Shown here: in pieces, positions 18,389-27,858 of the stretch
Numbering within the stretch: position 1 is the stretch's first letter
Layout: every line of letters begins with the position of its first letter
Assembly: GCF_004295795.1 (NCBI RefSeq)
Contig: NZ_SEBR01000001.1
Location: 1 to 64,000, forward strand
Length of the DNA: 64,000 bases
Source: Flavobacterium sp.
GTDB taxonomy: Bacteria > Bacteroidota > Bacteroidia > Flavobacteriales > Flavobacteriaceae
Direction of reading: 5' to 3'
The notes under the pieces: model-generated
What the model was told of the DNA's origin: nothing
The model's input: the letters and a program-made list of their open reading frames with translations, nothing else
The model's database searches: none
Position numbers and translations under genes: made by a program

Positions 18389-19048
18389 TTGCTGTTGTGC
18401 GATCCAGAAAAAGGAATCGGCTCTTGCGCCAGTGATTCCGGCGTTGATCAGATCGCCGTAAATCTGGAACGTTATCGTGTCGGTTGGCACAAGTTTCACC
18501 AAAGTGTCGACACTTCTTATCGGCGGAGAAACGTCTATATTGAGCAGCGATAAATTCGCGAAGCCACTTCTGGCAACGACAACTCCGTTCTTGAGGATCG
18601 CGATCCCGAAATTGGTCGTAACGCTCAAAGCTGCCGAAGCCTTGATTTGCGAACTCACGGAGTAAACTCCGGCATTTGTCGCAGTAAAGGTGAAAGTAGT
18701 TGGATTGTACTCGTTGTTTTCGTCGAATTCCTCGAACCCGAAAGGCGCGGGCGCAACGTTTGAAGCCAATGGAATCGTGACGTTTCCCGTGTTCGAAAAT
18801 CCGCCTTTTACGAAAGATTTCAGATGGCTTGTGACAACAGCTTTCGATGTTGTCCGTCTTACGTTGCCATTGTTGTCGACCACCAAAACAGAATCTTTCG
18901 CCGCCGGAAGTTTTACATTCACGGCTGTCGTTCGGATTCGCGTCGTTCCATTCACGTCCAATGTCGCCGTCGGAGCTGTAGTATTCACTCCAATTTGAGC
19001 CAATGCCGACAAACTCGTCAGCAAAAGCGATAGTAGGTATTTTTTCAT
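18386..19048 (-). CDS. Secreted protein with C1q/TNF-like jelly-roll domain
   Basis: The 220-residue protein has a signal peptide (MKKYLLSLLLTSLSALAQIG). The segment IGVNTTAPTATLDVNGTTRI is typical of many flavobacterial surface proteins and tail-fibre-like proteins. The C-terminal half (about residues 85-220) reads as a jelly-roll: TFTATNAGVYSVSSQIKASA, then FGIAILKNGVVVARSG, then DTITFQIYGDLINAG. No T9SS signal or catalytic motif is visible. A role as a surface or matrix component is inferred only from composition. It stands alone between the accC terminator and the S9 peptidase gene. Confidence 0.75.
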   Translation of the reverse strand: MKKYLLSLLLTSLSALAQIGVNTTAPTATLDVNGTTRIRTTAVNVKLPAAKDSVLVVDNNGNVRRTTSKAVVTSHLKSFVKGGFSNTGNVTIPLASNVAPAPFGFEEFDENNEYNPTTFTFTATNAGVYSVSSQIKASAALSVTTNFGIAILKNGVVVARSGFANLSLLNIDVSPPIRSVDTLVKLVPTDTITFQIYGDLINAGITGARADSFFWIAQQQ

Positions 19049-19131
19049 TTCGGGTAAACTTGGGATTTCAAATTTACCAAAATTATTCGCAAAACGCGAA
19101 TTTTAGAAACGTAGTTTGCTAACTATCAACA

Positions 19132-19162
19132 AAAAACCGACTTGGATTTAAGTCGGTTTTCG
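19132..19162. terminator. Terminator between S9 peptidase and C1q-like gene
   Basis: The hairpin AAAACCGACTT-loop-TAAGTCGGTTTT has symmetrical A/T flanks. It lies downstream of the minus-strand S9 peptidase and upstream of the C1q-like gene. Confidence 0.75.
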
Positions 19163-19177
19163 TGATCTGTTTTCGTA

Positions 19178-21082
19178 TTACAGCGTTTCTTTCAGCCATC
19201 TGAAGAATTCGCGTTGCCAAACAATCGCGTTCTGGGGTTGCAAAACCCAATGGTTTTCTTCGGGCAGATACAAAAATCGGCTTTTGATTCCGAGCAATTG
19301 CGCCGCCTGAAAAGCCTCTTGACCTTGGCCGATCGGCACGCGGTAATCTTTTCCACCTTGGATGACCATTATCGGCGTATCCCATTTCGTAACGTGGTTG
19401 ATCGGATTGAATTCGTCGTAGGTCTTTTGGGCAGCGGCATTGTCCTTTTCCCAATAAGCTCCGCCCGCGTCCCAATGGTTGAAGAAAACCTCTTCCGTCG
19501 TTCCGTACATCGATTGCAGGTTGAAAACGCCGTCGTGTGCTATAAACGACTTGAAGCGTCTTTCGTGGATTCCGGCCAGATAGAACACCGAATATCCGCC
19601 GTAGCTCGCGCCAACGCAGCCCAAACGTGCTTTGTCGACATATTTTTCCTTCGAGACGTCATCGATTGCCGCGAGGTAGTCTTTCATGACTTGTCCGCCC
19701 CAATCTTTGGAAATCTGCTCGTTCCATTCCACGCCGTGTCCGGGCATTCCGCGTCGGTTTGGCGCTACCACGATATAACCTTGGGCTGCCATCAACTGGA
19801 AATTCCATCGGAAAGAATAGAATTGCGAAAGTGCCGATTGCGGTCCGCCCTGGCAATAAAGCAAAGTCGGATACTTTTTATTCGGATCGAAATTCGGCGG
19901 CAAAATCACCCAAACGACCATTTTTTTGCCGTCTGTCGTGCTTACGATGCGCTTCTCGAGTTTGCTCATAGCCAAATTGTCGTAAACCGATTTGTTCACG
20001 AATGTGAGCTGTTTCCACTCTTTTTTCTTGAGATTGTACGAGAAAAGTTCGGCTGCGTGGTTCATGTCGGTGCGCGAAACGATTGCGTTGTCGCCCAAAA
20101 TATCGACGATTCCGGCCACGTCAAAAATGCCGTCCGTCAACTGTTTTACGGTAACTGCGATTTTTGTCAAACCCGGGAAATTCACCTCAAAAAGCTGTTT
20201 TGTTCCGCCAACGGCCGCCGTGAAATAAACTTTCTTCGCGTCTTTGCTCCACGCGAAATCGTCGACGGTTCCGTCCCAAGCCGCGGTCAAGTTCACGTTC
20301 ATACCTCTAAAAGACACGATGATGTCGTTTTTGTCCGATTCATAACCGTCGCGTTTCATCTGAAGCCAAGTCAAATCGCCGTTCGGGGAAAACTTCGGAT
20401 GCGTGTCGTAACCCAAATTGCCTTCGCTGCGATTTACCGTTTTGCCCGTTGCAATGTCGTATTGGTAAATGTCAGTGTTCGTGCTTTTTGCGTACTCCGT
20501 ACCCGATTTTTTCTTGGCCACGTACAAAATCGATTTTCCGTCAGGCGACCAATTATAATCTTCGTCTCCGCCAAATGGTTTTTGCGGAGCATCGAAAAGT
20601 TCGCCTTTCAGGATGTCGGTGCCTTTCGAGCCTTCCTTGTTCTCTCGGAAGAAAACGTGGTTGTAAGAGCCCGTATTCCAAGTGTCCCAATGTCTGTAAT
20701 CGAGTCCGTCGTAAATTTGGGCGCCCGATTTGTCAAGTTCCGGATAGAAATCCTTGCCTTCCACTTTGGCCAGTTTCACTTCTTCGTCATAAACGATGTA
20801 TTTTCCGTCAGATGAAACATTCTTGTCGTTCAAAAGTGATTTATAGTCTGTGATTTCAGTGGCTTTTCCGCCGTTTATCGGAATCGTGAAATACTTCGAA
20901 TTCGACTTGTTCTCCTCGACCGACGGCGTAGCAACCTTGTAGACGATATTTTTTCCATCCTTGGAAATCCCAAGCCCGGAAACGCGTCCTAGCTTCCAAA
21001 GCAATTCGGGCGTCATGGTGTTTTGTGCCTTTACAGCGGTCATGCTCAATATTGTAAGTGTTAGTAAAGCGACTCTCTTCAT
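19178..21082 (-). CDS. S9-family prolyl oligopeptidase-like serine peptidase, secreted
   Basis: The 634-residue protein has a signal peptide (MKRVALLTLTILSMTAVKAQ). It has an N-terminal beta-propeller (about 30-380; repeats such as NWSPDGKSILYVAKKK and THPKFSPNGDLTW) and a C-terminal alpha/beta-hydrolase domain. The serine nucleophile is near residue 493 in GCVGASYGGYSV, the aspartate near 580 in GGKDYRVP, and the histidine near 611 in PEENHWV. These are the triad of dipeptidyl aminopeptidase/acylaminoacyl peptidases. It probably trims peptides in the periplasm. The gene seems monocistronic. Confidence 0.93.
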   Translation of the reverse strand: MKRVALLTLTILSMTAVKAQNTMTPELLWKLGRVSGLGISKDGKNIVYKVATPSVEENKSNSKYFTIPINGGKATEITDYKSLLNDKNVSSDGKYIVYDEEVKLAKVEGKDFYPELDKSGAQIYDGLDYRHWDTWNTGSYNHVFFRENKEGSKGTDILKGELFDAPQKPFGGDEDYNWSPDGKSILYVAKKKSGTEYAKSTNTDIYQYDIATGKTVNRSEGNLGYDTHPKFSPNGDLTWLQMKRDGYESDKNDIIVSFRGMNVNLTAAWDGTVDDFAWSKDAKKVYFTAAVGGTKQLFEVNFPGLTKIAVTVKQLTDGIFDVAGIVDILGDNAIVSRTDMNHAAELFSYNLKKKEWKQLTFVNKSVYDNLAMSKLEKRIVSTTDGKKMVVWVILPPNFDPNKKYPTLLYCQGGPQSALSQFYSFRWNFQLMAAQGYIVVAPNRRGMPGHGVEWNEQISKDWGGQVMKDYLAAIDDVSKEKYVDKARLGCVGASYGGYSVFYLAGIHERRFKSFIAHDGVFNLQSMYGTTEEVFFNHWDAGGAYWEKDNAAAQKTYDEFNPINHVTKWDTPIMVIQGGKDYRVPIGQGQEAFQAAQLLGIKSRFLYLPEENHWVLQPQNAIVWQREFFRWLKETL

Positions 21083-21112
21083 CGTAATTAGTTTGAAAAT
21101 GTGCCTAAAAGT

Positions 21113-21150
21113 ACAAAAAAAGAAAAGCTGCCTTTTTGGGGCAGCCTCTC
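21113..21150 (-). terminator. Terminator after the metalloprotease gene
   Basis: On the minus strand the hairpin GCTGCC-loop-GGCAGC is followed by a TTTTC and a T7 run, consistent with the end of the gene that stops at 21170. Confidence 0.75.
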
Positions 21151-21169
21151 AATGTTGTTCGATTTTTGA

Positions 21170-24100
21170 TTATTGTTTGATGAAACGCTTCACATTTCCG
21201 TCGATTTCCAGAAGATAAGTTCCGGCGTTTACGTTCGATACGGGAATTGTTCCGTTGGACACTTTTCCGACAGAAATCGTCTGCCCAAGTAAGTTCACGA
21301 TCTTGAATTGTGTTCCTTCGGCAACTTCGGAAACATTCAAAATCTCGCCTTTCACCGGGTTCGGATAAATATTGAAAGCCAAAACAGGCGTTCCGTTTTC
21401 AGTTGTGCGAGCCGACGAAACGATGTTCACCGTGTAATCCTCGACTTGTCCGTAAGAGAATGTCTCGCAAGCTGTCGGGATCGCATTGTATTTCATGGAA
21501 ACACGCATTCTCGTCGCGCCAAGTGTCGCGGTCGAAGGAATTGTGATAGTGCCACTAACCGGAGTCGTTTGCGAAGCCGATCTCGTCCAAGCAGTTTCGC
21601 CCGAATCAGAGAAATCGCCGTCTTGGTTCCAATCGATGAAAACCGCGTAAGCTTCGTTGTATTTCGTGCCCGTCCAAGTTGGCGTTACCGAAATCGTGTA
21701 AGAAGAACCTCGCGTCACATTTGTCGAAACCGATGTGAAATTCGTGTAACCTGTTCCGCCGGTCGAGGCATTGTTGATCGTTCCGAATTGCACGCGCCCG
21801 ATCAATTCGTCCGCAACGCTGTTTCCTTGAGACGCACAATAGCTTACCGACCCGGACAAAGTCGTAACTGAAACCGTGTTGCTGTTGGTGGAAGCGTTTC
21901 CGGCAGCATCTTTCGCAAGAACGTAAAAGCTATAAGTCGTCGCGGCTGTCAAACCTGTCGCTGCGTAAGAAGTTGCTGTTGTCGAAGCTAGGAAAGTCCC
22001 ATTTCTGTAAACATCATATCCGGTTACCGCGACGTTGTCTGTCGAAGCTGTCCAAGTCAAATTCGTCGAGGTTTGGCTTGTGCCCGAAGCTGACAAACTC
22101 GTTGGCGCAGATGGCGCGGTCGTATCTGTCGTATTTGTCAAAGTCGTAACCGAAACCGTGTTGCTGTTGGCAGAAACGTTTCCGGCGGCATCTTTCGCGC
22201 GAACATAAAATGTGTAAGTCGTCGAAGCGGTCAAGCCGGATGCGGTATAAGAAGCAGTAGCCGAAGATCCGACGAGCGAGCCATTTCTATAAACGTCATA
22301 TCCTGTAACGGCGACGTTGTCGGTCGAAGCTGTCCAAGTCAAGTTCGTCGAGGTTTGTGTCGTGCCAGATGCTGCCAAACTCGCCGGAGTCGATGGCGCA
22401 GTCGCATCGGATGAACCGCCCGTAATGGTGAAGTTCGCGTTCGACATATCAAAGAAAATGTGGTTCGTGCCTTTCACCATGATGCGGTTTTGCGTGCCCG
22501 GCGTATTCGGGATCGTCACGGCTTGCGTTCCGTCGTTTGGCGTTGCGGCCAACAAAACGGTGGGGAAAGTGTTTCCGCCGTCGGTTGAAAGCAAAATGTC
22601 GACGTTGGCGCAGTTCACGCCGTTCGCCGTCGTGCCAGCAACTGCCCAAGTCACGGTTTGGCTCGAGCCACCGACGTAAGAAACGGCCGTGTTCGGCGCG
22701 CTGACCGAAAACGGTCCGGCGGTTGCGTTTACCGTTACGACCATATCGTCAGAATTGTTTGCTGCGAACGAACCCTGGTTGTCGCGAACGGTGAATCTAA
22801 AGTTCAAGGTTCTGGCAACTGTGGGAACGGCTTCCCAAGTCCAGGCTGTTGCGCCCGTTTTTACGGTTTCCAAACGCGGGAACATTCTCGAAGTGCTGGT
22901 CGTTGGCGAATACGAACGGAAGTTCGGGCCTCCGGTTTTGGTCGCCGTCGGCATCGAATTCGTAGTCGTGCGTTGGTTCATTTGTTCCCAACAATAGGTG
23001 AGCGCGCCGCCGTTTGCATCTGTTCCGTTTCCGGTTAGGATAAATGGCGTGCCTTTCGGAATTGTGTAATCTGCGCCAGCGTTAGCCGTCGGGATCGCAT
23101 TTCCGGTAACGGTCGTCGTTTGACAAGTCGTCGATTTGACATAATTCGTGATCTGCTGGATTGAAACCGCGTGAAAATAAGCGTCAGAATGCGCCTGAAC
23201 GTCGGTTGAACCCGTGATTCCGGCATAACCCATAATCGTCGATCCGGAACCTGGCTCACATTGAGCGATCGTGCCCTCGTTGCTATGCGAAAAAGTGTGG
23301 TTTCCGCCAAATTGGTGGCCCATTTCGTGAGCCACATAATCGATGTCGAAGTTGTCGCCTTGCGGAATGCCATCGGCCGGAGACGTATAACCGGAACCTT
23401 TTCCAAGCGGAACGGAACTCGTCGGATTCTTGCAGACACACCCTATACAGCCCGCGTTTCCGCCGCCGCCAGAAGCTCCAAACAAGTGCCCGATGTCATA
23501 ATTCGCGCTTCCGATCACATTGGTAAGTGTGGTCTGCAATTGTTGGTTCCAAGCTCCGCCTGCTCCGGTCGATGCATTGGCATAAGGATCGGTCGATGCA
23601 CTTGTGTAAATCACCGAATCGGTATTTGAAATCAGGTTCATGTGAACGCCCATGTCAATCTCGAAAACGCCGTTTACGCGCGTCATTGTGTTGTTGATCG
23701 CGGCCAATGCAAGCGCTTTGGTGCCTCCGAAGTAAGCCGTGTATTCGCCCGTGACAGACATCGCCAAACGGTAATTGCGCAAGTTACCATCGTCGGCATT
23801 AGGTCTTAGCATCGCGGCGGCGTTGACTTCTGCTTCCGCGGAAGCGATAACCCGACAATCCCATTGGTTCAGGGAAGCGGCTTTGTCAGACTTTTTGTAA
23901 ACCGTGTAAACACTTGGGTCAGTCGTGTAAGGTTCGATAAAAGTCGCTGATTTGTCGGCTGCGATCACCATTGACTGAAGTCCGAGAGGCGAAAGGCTGA
24001 AGTAAACCGTCGCGCGGGGATTGGTCACGCCTTTTCCCGTATACGACTTGATTTCCGGATAGCGCGCGGCAAGTCCGGGTTCCATGTTCGAGAATTCCGA

Positions 24101-24373
24101 CACGCGAAACTGGTCGAAACCGCCGTCGGCATTAGGAAGCGAAACGATCACGCCGTTTCCTCTGCCCGAAAAACGCTGTGGCGCGCCCGAAAGCGATTGT
24201 GCCAATTCGTTCGTGTTCAACGCTAAAAGTCTTGGTTGCTGGATCGAAGCTTTGTTTGCCACAACCTGAGATTCGGAGCTTTTCACAGCTGTGCTCCAAA
24301 CCTGCCGGCCTTGTTGGGCAAACGAAAACCCGGAAATCGCCACGAAAGCGATAGAGAGTAATCTGTTCTTCAT
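21170..24373 (-). CDS. T9SS-exported reprolysin-like metalloprotease with FN3 and GEVED domains
   Basis: The 1067-residue protein has a signal peptide (about MKNRLLSIAFVAISGFSFAQ), a propeptide-like region (about 25-190) and a metallopeptidase domain (about 195-430). The extended zinc motif is HEMGHQFGGNH near residue 348, the HExxHxxGxxH form of metzincins. An Ig-like region follows, then two very similar fibronectin type III modules (about 657-840) and a GEVED domain (about 845-985; VFIDWNQDGDFSDSGETAW). A type IX secretion sorting tail ends the protein (FNIYPNPVKGEILNV, then AGTYLLEIDGNVKRFIKQ). It should be exported and held at, or released from, the cell surface to digest proteins. T9SS machinery genes are not in the window. 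Confidence 0.93.
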   Translation of the reverse strand: MKNRLLSIAFVAISGFSFAQQGRQVWSTAVKSSESQVVANKASIQQPRLLALNTNELAQSLSGAPQRFSGRGNGVIVSLPNADGGFDQFRVSEFSNMEPGLAARYPEIKSYTGKGVTNPRATVYFSLSPLGLQSMVIAADKSATFIEPYTTDPSVYTVYKKSDKAASLNQWDCRVIASAEAEVNAAAMLRPNADDGNLRNYRLAMSVTGEYTAYFGGTKALALAAINNTMTRVNGVFEIDMGVHMNLISNTDSVIYTSASTDPYANASTGAGGAWNQQLQTTLTNVIGSANYDIGHLFGASGGGGNAGCIGCVCKNPTSSVPLGKGSGYTSPADGIPQGDNFDIDYVAHEMGHQFGGNHTFSHSNEGTIAQCEPGSGSTIMGYAGITGSTDVQAHSDAYFHAVSIQQITNYVKSTTCQTTTVTGNAIPTANAGADYTIPKGTPFILTGNGTDANGGALTYCWEQMNQRTTTNSMPTATKTGGPNFRSYSPTTSTSRMFPRLETVKTGATAWTWEAVPTVARTLNFRFTVRDNQGSFAANNSDDMVVTVNATAGPFSVSAPNTAVSYVGGSSQTVTWAVAGTTANGVNCANVDILLSTDGGNTFPTVLLAATPNDGTQAVTIPNTPGTQNRIMVKGTNHIFFDMSNANFTITGGSSDATAPSTPASLAASGTTQTSTNLTWTASTDNVAVTGYDVYRNGSLVGSSATASYTASGLTASTTYTFYVRAKDAAGNVSANSNTVSVTTLTNTTDTTAPSAPTSLSASGTSQTSTNLTWTASTDNVAVTGYDVYRNGTFLASTTATSYAATGLTAATTYSFYVLAKDAAGNASTNSNTVSVTTLSGSVSYCASQGNSVADELIGRVQFGTINNASTGGTGYTNFTSVSTNVTRGSSYTISVTPTWTGTKYNEAYAVFIDWNQDGDFSDSGETAWTRSASQTTPVSGTITIPSTATLGATRMRVSMKYNAIPTACETFSYGQVEDYTVNIVSSARTTENGTPVLAFNIYPNPVKGEILNVSEVAEGTQFKIVNLLGQTISVGKVSNGTIPVSNVNAGTYLLEIDGNVKRFIKQ
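21860..22405 (-). repeat. Tandem duplication encoding two fibronectin type III modules
   Basis: Two adjacent coding segments of about 270 bp are highly similar at protein level: both contain TSTNLTWTASTDNVAVTGYD and end VSVTTL. The similarity suggests a recent internal duplication of one module. Confidence 0.75.
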
Positions 24374-24583
24374 AAAATTTACTTTGGGTTAATAGTGAAT
24401 CAGTTAGACGACAAATGTAATTGGATTTGATATTGAGCAATTCAGAATTCTAAGAAAATAATTGACAAATCGATAAGCGACGGTTTTCAAATGTGTTAAA
24501 TCGACAAAAATGTGAGAATTTACTTGAAGTATCGTCATTGAAAATATTCCAGTTGAAAAACCTATTTTTATGGCAAAAAACAA

Positions 24584-25696
24584 ATGGAACTGAGTTATTG
24601 GGAACTCAAAAATTGGTTTTCGAACGTCGATTTTACGATCGTAGGAAGCGGAATCGTCGGACTTCATGCGGCATTGCGATTGCGCGAGAAATTTCCGTCG
24701 GCCAAAATCCTGGTTCTCGAAAAAGGCGCTTTGCCGCAAGGAGCGAGTACGAAAAATGCGGGTTTCGCTTGCTTCGGAAGTCTGTCGGAAATCATAGACG
24801 ATCTTGCGACGCATTCTGAAGAAGAAGTCATCCAACTCGTGCAAAAACGTTGGAACGGCTTGCAATTGCTGCGAAAACGGCTTGGCGATGCGACCCTTGA
24901 TTTCAAGCCTTTCGGCGGATACGAACTGTTTTTGCAGAAGGATGAATTTTTGTACCAGGATTGTTTGCAGAAAATGCCGTTCGTAAACGATTTGTTGCGT
25001 CCGTTGTTCAAGGCCGATGTTTTTTCGAAAGAAGCCGACCGTTTCGGTTTCGGAAACATTTTCGAAAACGTGATCTTCAATCCGTTCGAAGCCCAGATCG
25101 ACACGGGAAATATGATGCAGGCTTTGCTCAAAGAGGCGATTTCGAAGGATATTTTGATCTTGAACCGAATGACGGTCGTCGGATTTTCAGACAATGGAAA
25201 CAATGTCACGATTTCGCTCCAGGATTTCGGTTTCAAGACCGGCAAATTGCTGTTCGCGACAAACGGATTCGCTTCACAAATCACGCAAAATGCCGTAAAA
25301 CCGGCACGCGCACAGGTTTTGGTGACCAAGCCGATCGCGAATCTCGACATCAAAGGCACTTTCCATTTTGACCGCGGCTATTATTATTTCCGGAATATCG
25401 GCGACAGGATTTTGTTCGGCGGCGGACGCAATCTCGATTTTGAAGGCGAAAACACGACACAATTCGGCAACACGGAAATCATCCAAAACAAGCTCGAAGC
25501 ATTGCTAAAAGACGTAATTTTGCCAAACACGCCTTTCGAGGTCGAACACCGCTGGAGCGGCATCATGGGAATCGGTTCGAGCAAAAGACCGATTGTAGAA
25601 GCGCTGTCCTCGAATGTGTTTTGCGGCGTCAGGCTTGGCGGAATGGGCGTGGCCATAGGAAGTTTGGTCGGTCAGGAACTCGCCGATTTATTGTAA
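24584..25696 (+). CDS. FAD-dependent oxidoreductase (DAO/glycine oxidase-like)
   Basis: The 370-residue flavoprotein starts with a Rossmann FAD motif (about 17-50; FTIVGSGIVGLHAALRLRE and a terminal acidic residue in VLEKG). It has the D-amino acid oxidase family ending (HRWSGIMGIGSSKRPIV, then CGVRLGGMGVAIGSLVGQEL). The middle has the GASTKNAGFACFG segment near the flavin. The substrate is not predictable; a secondary or cyclic amine or amino acid is likely. It is followed by mtgA only 6 bp later, which suggests co-transcription, though a joint function is not obvious. Confidence 0.9.
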   Translation: MELSYWELKNWFSNVDFTIVGSGIVGLHAALRLREKFPSAKILVLEKGALPQGASTKNAGFACFGSLSEIIDDLATHSEEEVIQLVQKRWNGLQLLRKRLGDATLDFKPFGGYELFLQKDEFLYQDCLQKMPFVNDLLRPLFKADVFSKEADRFGFGNIFENVIFNPFEAQIDTGNMMQALLKEAISKDILILNRMTVVGFSDNGNNVTISLQDFGFKTGKLLFATNGFASQITQNAVKPARAQVLVTKPIANLDIKGTFHFDRGYYYFRNIGDRILFGGGRNLDFEGENTTQFGNTEIIQNKLEALLKDVILPNTPFEVEHRWSGIMGIGSSKRPIVEALSSNVFCGVRLGGMGVAIGSLVGQELADLL

Positions 25697-25702
25697 AAGT
25701 TT

Positions 25703-26380
25703 ATGCTAAAGAAGATTTTCAGCTTTATAAAAAAGGCGGCACTTTGGTTTTTCGCCGTCTCCATTTTCACCGTGATTTTGTTCCGATTCGTTCCGGTTCC
25801 TTTCACGCCTTTGATGGGATTCCGTTTTTTCGAGAACACTTTTTCGGACAAAACCGTTTTTTTCAACCACAAATGGGTTCCGTTGGAGCAAATTTCACCC
25901 AACCTTCAAAAGGCTGTCATTGCCAGTGAAGACGCGACTTTCATCGATCATTACGGCTTCGATTTCAACGCTATCCAAAAAGCCGTGAAAAAGAACAAGA
26001 AAGGCAAGAAGCTCGTGGGCGGGAGCACGATTTCCCAACAAACGGCCAAAAACGTATTCCTGTGGCAAGGCCGAAGTTGGATCAGGAAAGGCTTCGAGGC
26101 TTATTTCACGGTCTTGATCGAGATTTTCTGGCCCAAGGAACGCATCATGGAAGTCTACCTGAATTCGATCGAAATGGGCAACGGCGTTTACGGAGCGCAA
26201 GCCGCATCGAGACATTGGTATTCCAAAGATGCCAACCAGATAACCAAACGCGAAGCCGCCGGAATTGCTGCAATTTTGCCGAATCCGCGCAGGTTCGAAG
26301 CCAGTTATTCTTCGGCTTACATCAACAAGCGCAAAAGTCGGATCATGGCCGGAATGCGTCGCATCAAACTCGATTACTGA
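25703..26380 (+). CDS. mtgA: Monofunctional peptidoglycan glycosyltransferase
   Basis: MtgA polymerises lipid II into glycan strands at the inner membrane. The 225-residue protein has one N-terminal membrane segment (about 12-30) and a GT51 domain. The catalytic glutamate is Glu76 in the motif ASEDATFIDHYGFD. The second motif GGSTISQQTAKN and the third KERIMEVYLNSIEMGNGVYG are present. No transpeptidase domain follows, as expected for the monofunctional form. Its stop overlaps the next start (TGATG). Confidence 0.95.
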   Translation: MLKKIFSFIKKAALWFFAVSIFTVILFRFVPVPFTPLMGFRFFENTFSDKTVFFNHKWVPLEQISPNLQKAVIASEDATFIDHYGFDFNAIQKAVKKNKKGKKLVGGSTISQQTAKNVFLWQGRSWIRKGFEAYFTVLIEIFWPKERIMEVYLNSIEMGNGVYGAQAASRHWYSKDANQITKREAAGIAAILPNPRRFEASYSSAYINKRKSRIMAGMRRIKLDY

Positions 26381-27309
26381 TGCGGATTCTCATTTGTTTT
26401 TTGCTTTTTTTCGTGTTCGGATTCGCCCAAAAGCACCAAATCGGGACGGTTTTGGAGAACGATCTGTTCACTTCATCGGTTAACGACAAGTATTACACGA
26501 ACGGGATTGAGATTTTCTACCGATTTCTTTCGAAAGACACATCTGAAGCCGTAGCCAAAAAAATCAACGAATTCAGGATTGGACAATATATTTACAATCC
26601 GCAGACCGTAAAAGCTGCCGATCCTGGAGTGCACGACAGACCTTTCGCGGGATATCTTTTTGGACAATTCCAGAAAGGTTGGTTTTACAGAAATGGATCA
26701 GCTTTGAAATTGTCTTTGCAAGCCGGTGTCATCGGACCTTCGTCTTTGGCCGAAGACGTGCAGCGCGGCATCCACAACCTTTTCGCTTACAAACCCGTGC
26801 GCGGTTGGGATTACCAGATCCACGATTTGTTGTCGGCTCAACTTCAGGCTTTTTATTCGCATCCGATACTCCAGGGAAAAAACGCCGATTTGCACGTCAA
26901 GGCAAATGCTTTCGGCGGAACGGCTTTTGTCGGCGGAAACGTTTCTATATTGTCGCGAATCAGCCTTAAACCTTTACTTCCGATATTCGATTCGGGACTT
27001 TACGGCGCATCGGTAAACGCAAATCCGGAAGCTTTCAAATCACAAAGCGAATTTTTCTTCTACATCGCGCCCGGATTCCAATACCAGGAATATGACGCGA
27101 CGATTCAAGGCAGTCGATTCGGGAACGACGACAGTCCGATCAAGTGGGATTTGGTCAAGCCGAGATTCATCGGTGAAGCCGGATTCAAGTTCCGAAAAAA
27201 CAAATGGGATCTGTCTTACGCATTCGTCTACCGCGGAAAAGAAGTCGACAATTGGGTAAATAAAGGCTATTTTTACGGATCGATCCAAGTTGCTTATTTC
27301 CTCAAATAA
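26380..27309 (+). CDS. LpxR-like outer membrane lipid A deacylase family protein
   Basis: The ATG at 26380 overlaps the mtgA stop and gives 309 residues with a signal peptide (MRILICFLLFFVFGFAQ). The frame continues upstream inside mtgA but that part is not coding. Family motifs of LpxR (DUF2219) are visible: LENDLFTSSVNDKYYTNG with the conserved Asn-Asp pair, DRPFAGYLFGQ, and GPSSLAEDVQRGIHNLF followed by VRGWDYQI. The C-terminus alternates like outer membrane strands and ends with an aromatic pair region (VAYFLK). LpxR removes the 3'-acyloxyacyl chain of lipid A; whether this relative does so is not shown. Confidence 0.87.
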   Translation: MRILICFLLFFVFGFAQKHQIGTVLENDLFTSSVNDKYYTNGIEIFYRFLSKDTSEAVAKKINEFRIGQYIYNPQTVKAADPGVHDRPFAGYLFGQFQKGWFYRNGSALKLSLQAGVIGPSSLAEDVQRGIHNLFAYKPVRGWDYQIHDLLSAQLQAFYSHPILQGKNADLHVKANAFGGTAFVGGNVSILSRISLKPLLPIFDSGLYGASVNANPEAFKSQSEFFFYIAPGFQYQEYDATIQGSRFGNDDSPIKWDLVKPRFIGEAGFKFRKNKWDLSYAFVYRGKEVDNWVNKGYFYGSIQVAYFLK

Positions 27310-27676
27310 ACAGCGGTTTATACAAACGCCAATGTTTGTAAATTAGGATAGCGTTGAAAATCGCGACCAACAGCGCAATCGCCATTCCCGGAATCGCCAA
27401 AAACAGGTGAAACAACAAGATGTTGATTGAAATCGGCGCCAGCAGGACAATTGCGAACGGCACCCATTTTTTGGTCAATAACATCAATCCAATGGCGACT
27501 TCGAGAACGCCAAGCGTTGGAAAAATGTAACCTGTCGCGCCCAAGGAACTCATAAAAGCCGCAGCTTCACCGCTAGGTTCGGGCATCGGCAAAAATGGGA
27601 AAAGCTTGTTGGCACCAAAAACTACTAAAAGAATACCAAGTGCGATGCGCACGATCATCGTAAATTTCGAATTCAT
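27302..27676 (-). CDS. DoxX-like small membrane protein
   Basis: The ATG at 27676 gives 124 residues with four predicted membrane helices, starting MNSKFTMIVRIALGILLVVF. The DoxX-family pattern appears as GATGYIFPTLGVLEVAIGLM. The longer frame from 27802 adds an implausible hydrophilic leader. Relatives are linked to redox or quinone functions, but the role is not known. Its 3' end overlaps the convergent LpxR-like gene by 8 bp. Confidence 0.82.
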   Translation of the reverse strand: MNSKFTMIVRIALGILLVVFGANKLFPFLPMPEPSGEAAAFMSSLGATGYIFPTLGVLEVAIGLMLLTKKWVPFAIVLLAPISINILLFHLFLAIPGMAIALLVAIFNAILIYKHWRLYKPLFI

Positions 27677-27858
27677 AAATATTGGTTTTTCTGATTGGAG
27701 ATATGGTAAAAATATAATTAAAAAATTATCGTATAGAGAGTTATGGGTAAAATGTTGTAAACAATTAGAATTCGATAATGAAAAAACTTCGGGATTTCGC
27801 AACCGATGAAATTCCGGCTAAATCGCTACTTTGCGGTATCAATAAAAACGAACAAAAA

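Noticed and set aside
19214-20815. 533-residue plus-strand ORF antisense to the S9 peptidase
   Set aside because: It is the mirror frame of a well-supported peptidase and has no domain pattern.
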